64,000 nt of DNA, taken from Sepiola atlantica (taxonomy: Eukaryota > Mollusca > Cephalopoda > Sepiida > Sepiolidae). The notes under the pieces were generated by a model. It saw only the letters and a program-made list of their open reading frames with translations, had not been told where the DNA came from and made no database searches. The DNA is taken from the NCBI GenBank assembly GCA_963556195.1, contig OY744525.1:22991218-23055217 (forward strand), read 5' to 3'. The position numbers and the translations under genes were made by a program. Shown here in pieces: positions 63,961 through 64,000 of this stretch. Numbering within the stretch: position 1 is the first letter of the stretch; each line of letters begins with the position of its first letter.

Positions 63961-64000
63961 TTAAACTACTAAGTATTTATCTATCTCTCTCACTCTCTAC

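Overview
The window looks like a cephalopod, most probably octopus, genomic region. It is AT-rich and crowded with (TA)n microsatellites, tRNA- and snRNA-derived SINEs, decayed LINEs and palindromic DNA elements. Its only convincing host gene is a large-exon clustered-type protocadherin, a family hugely expanded in octopuses. The genus is an inference from the protocadherin style and repeat content; no mitochondrial or rRNA marker is present.

Layout. 1-7.8 kb: RTE-like and Jockey/CR1-like LINE tails, a tRNA/hammerhead SINE, U2-snRNA-headed SINEs and a 37-bp minisatellite. 7.84-9.24 kb: a 28-bp minisatellite of exactly 50 units. 9.3-25.3 kb: SINEs, a 127-bp tandem repeat, a 264-bp near-perfect palindrome followed by a well-folded hammerhead ribozyme motif (13.74 kb), a hAT-like element, two tandem hammerhead-like motifs and three LINE fragments. 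25.4-32.58 kb: a ~298-bp tandem array lying directly downstream of the protocadherin exon. 32.58-34.97 kb (minus strand): protocadherin exon with signal peptide, six cadherin repeats, a transmembrane helix and a short cytoplasmic tail, ending at a CAG|GTAAAT splice donor. 35-43 kb: a minisatellite, Helitron-type elements, LINEs and a large palindrome. 43.8-50.5 kb: a cluster of tRNA-headed elements carrying hammerhead ribozymes, palindromes and a mariner-type MITE. 51-58 kb: a U2-headed SINE, two RPL19 retropseudogene pieces, a hAT element with perfect 8-bp target duplication, a Helitron, and the longest LINE (endonuclease end, RT and C-terminus). 58-64 kb: simple repeats, two more palindromes and a further U2-headed SINE.

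Two things stand out. First, several independent repeats join a tRNA-like pol III promoter to a hammerhead ribozyme. In one family the helices are maintained by compensatory base changes, and the copies look like tandem monomers cut at the ribozyme site. This architecture resembles the schistosome Sm-alpha SINE-like repeats and plant/animal retrozymes. Second, each unit of the array beside the protocadherin gene carries a copy of the gene's own splice-donor boundary, so the true donor is followed in the intron by 16 look-alike donors.

Most short open frames are not genes: they come from (TA)n runs, tandem repeats or the reverse strand of mobile elements.
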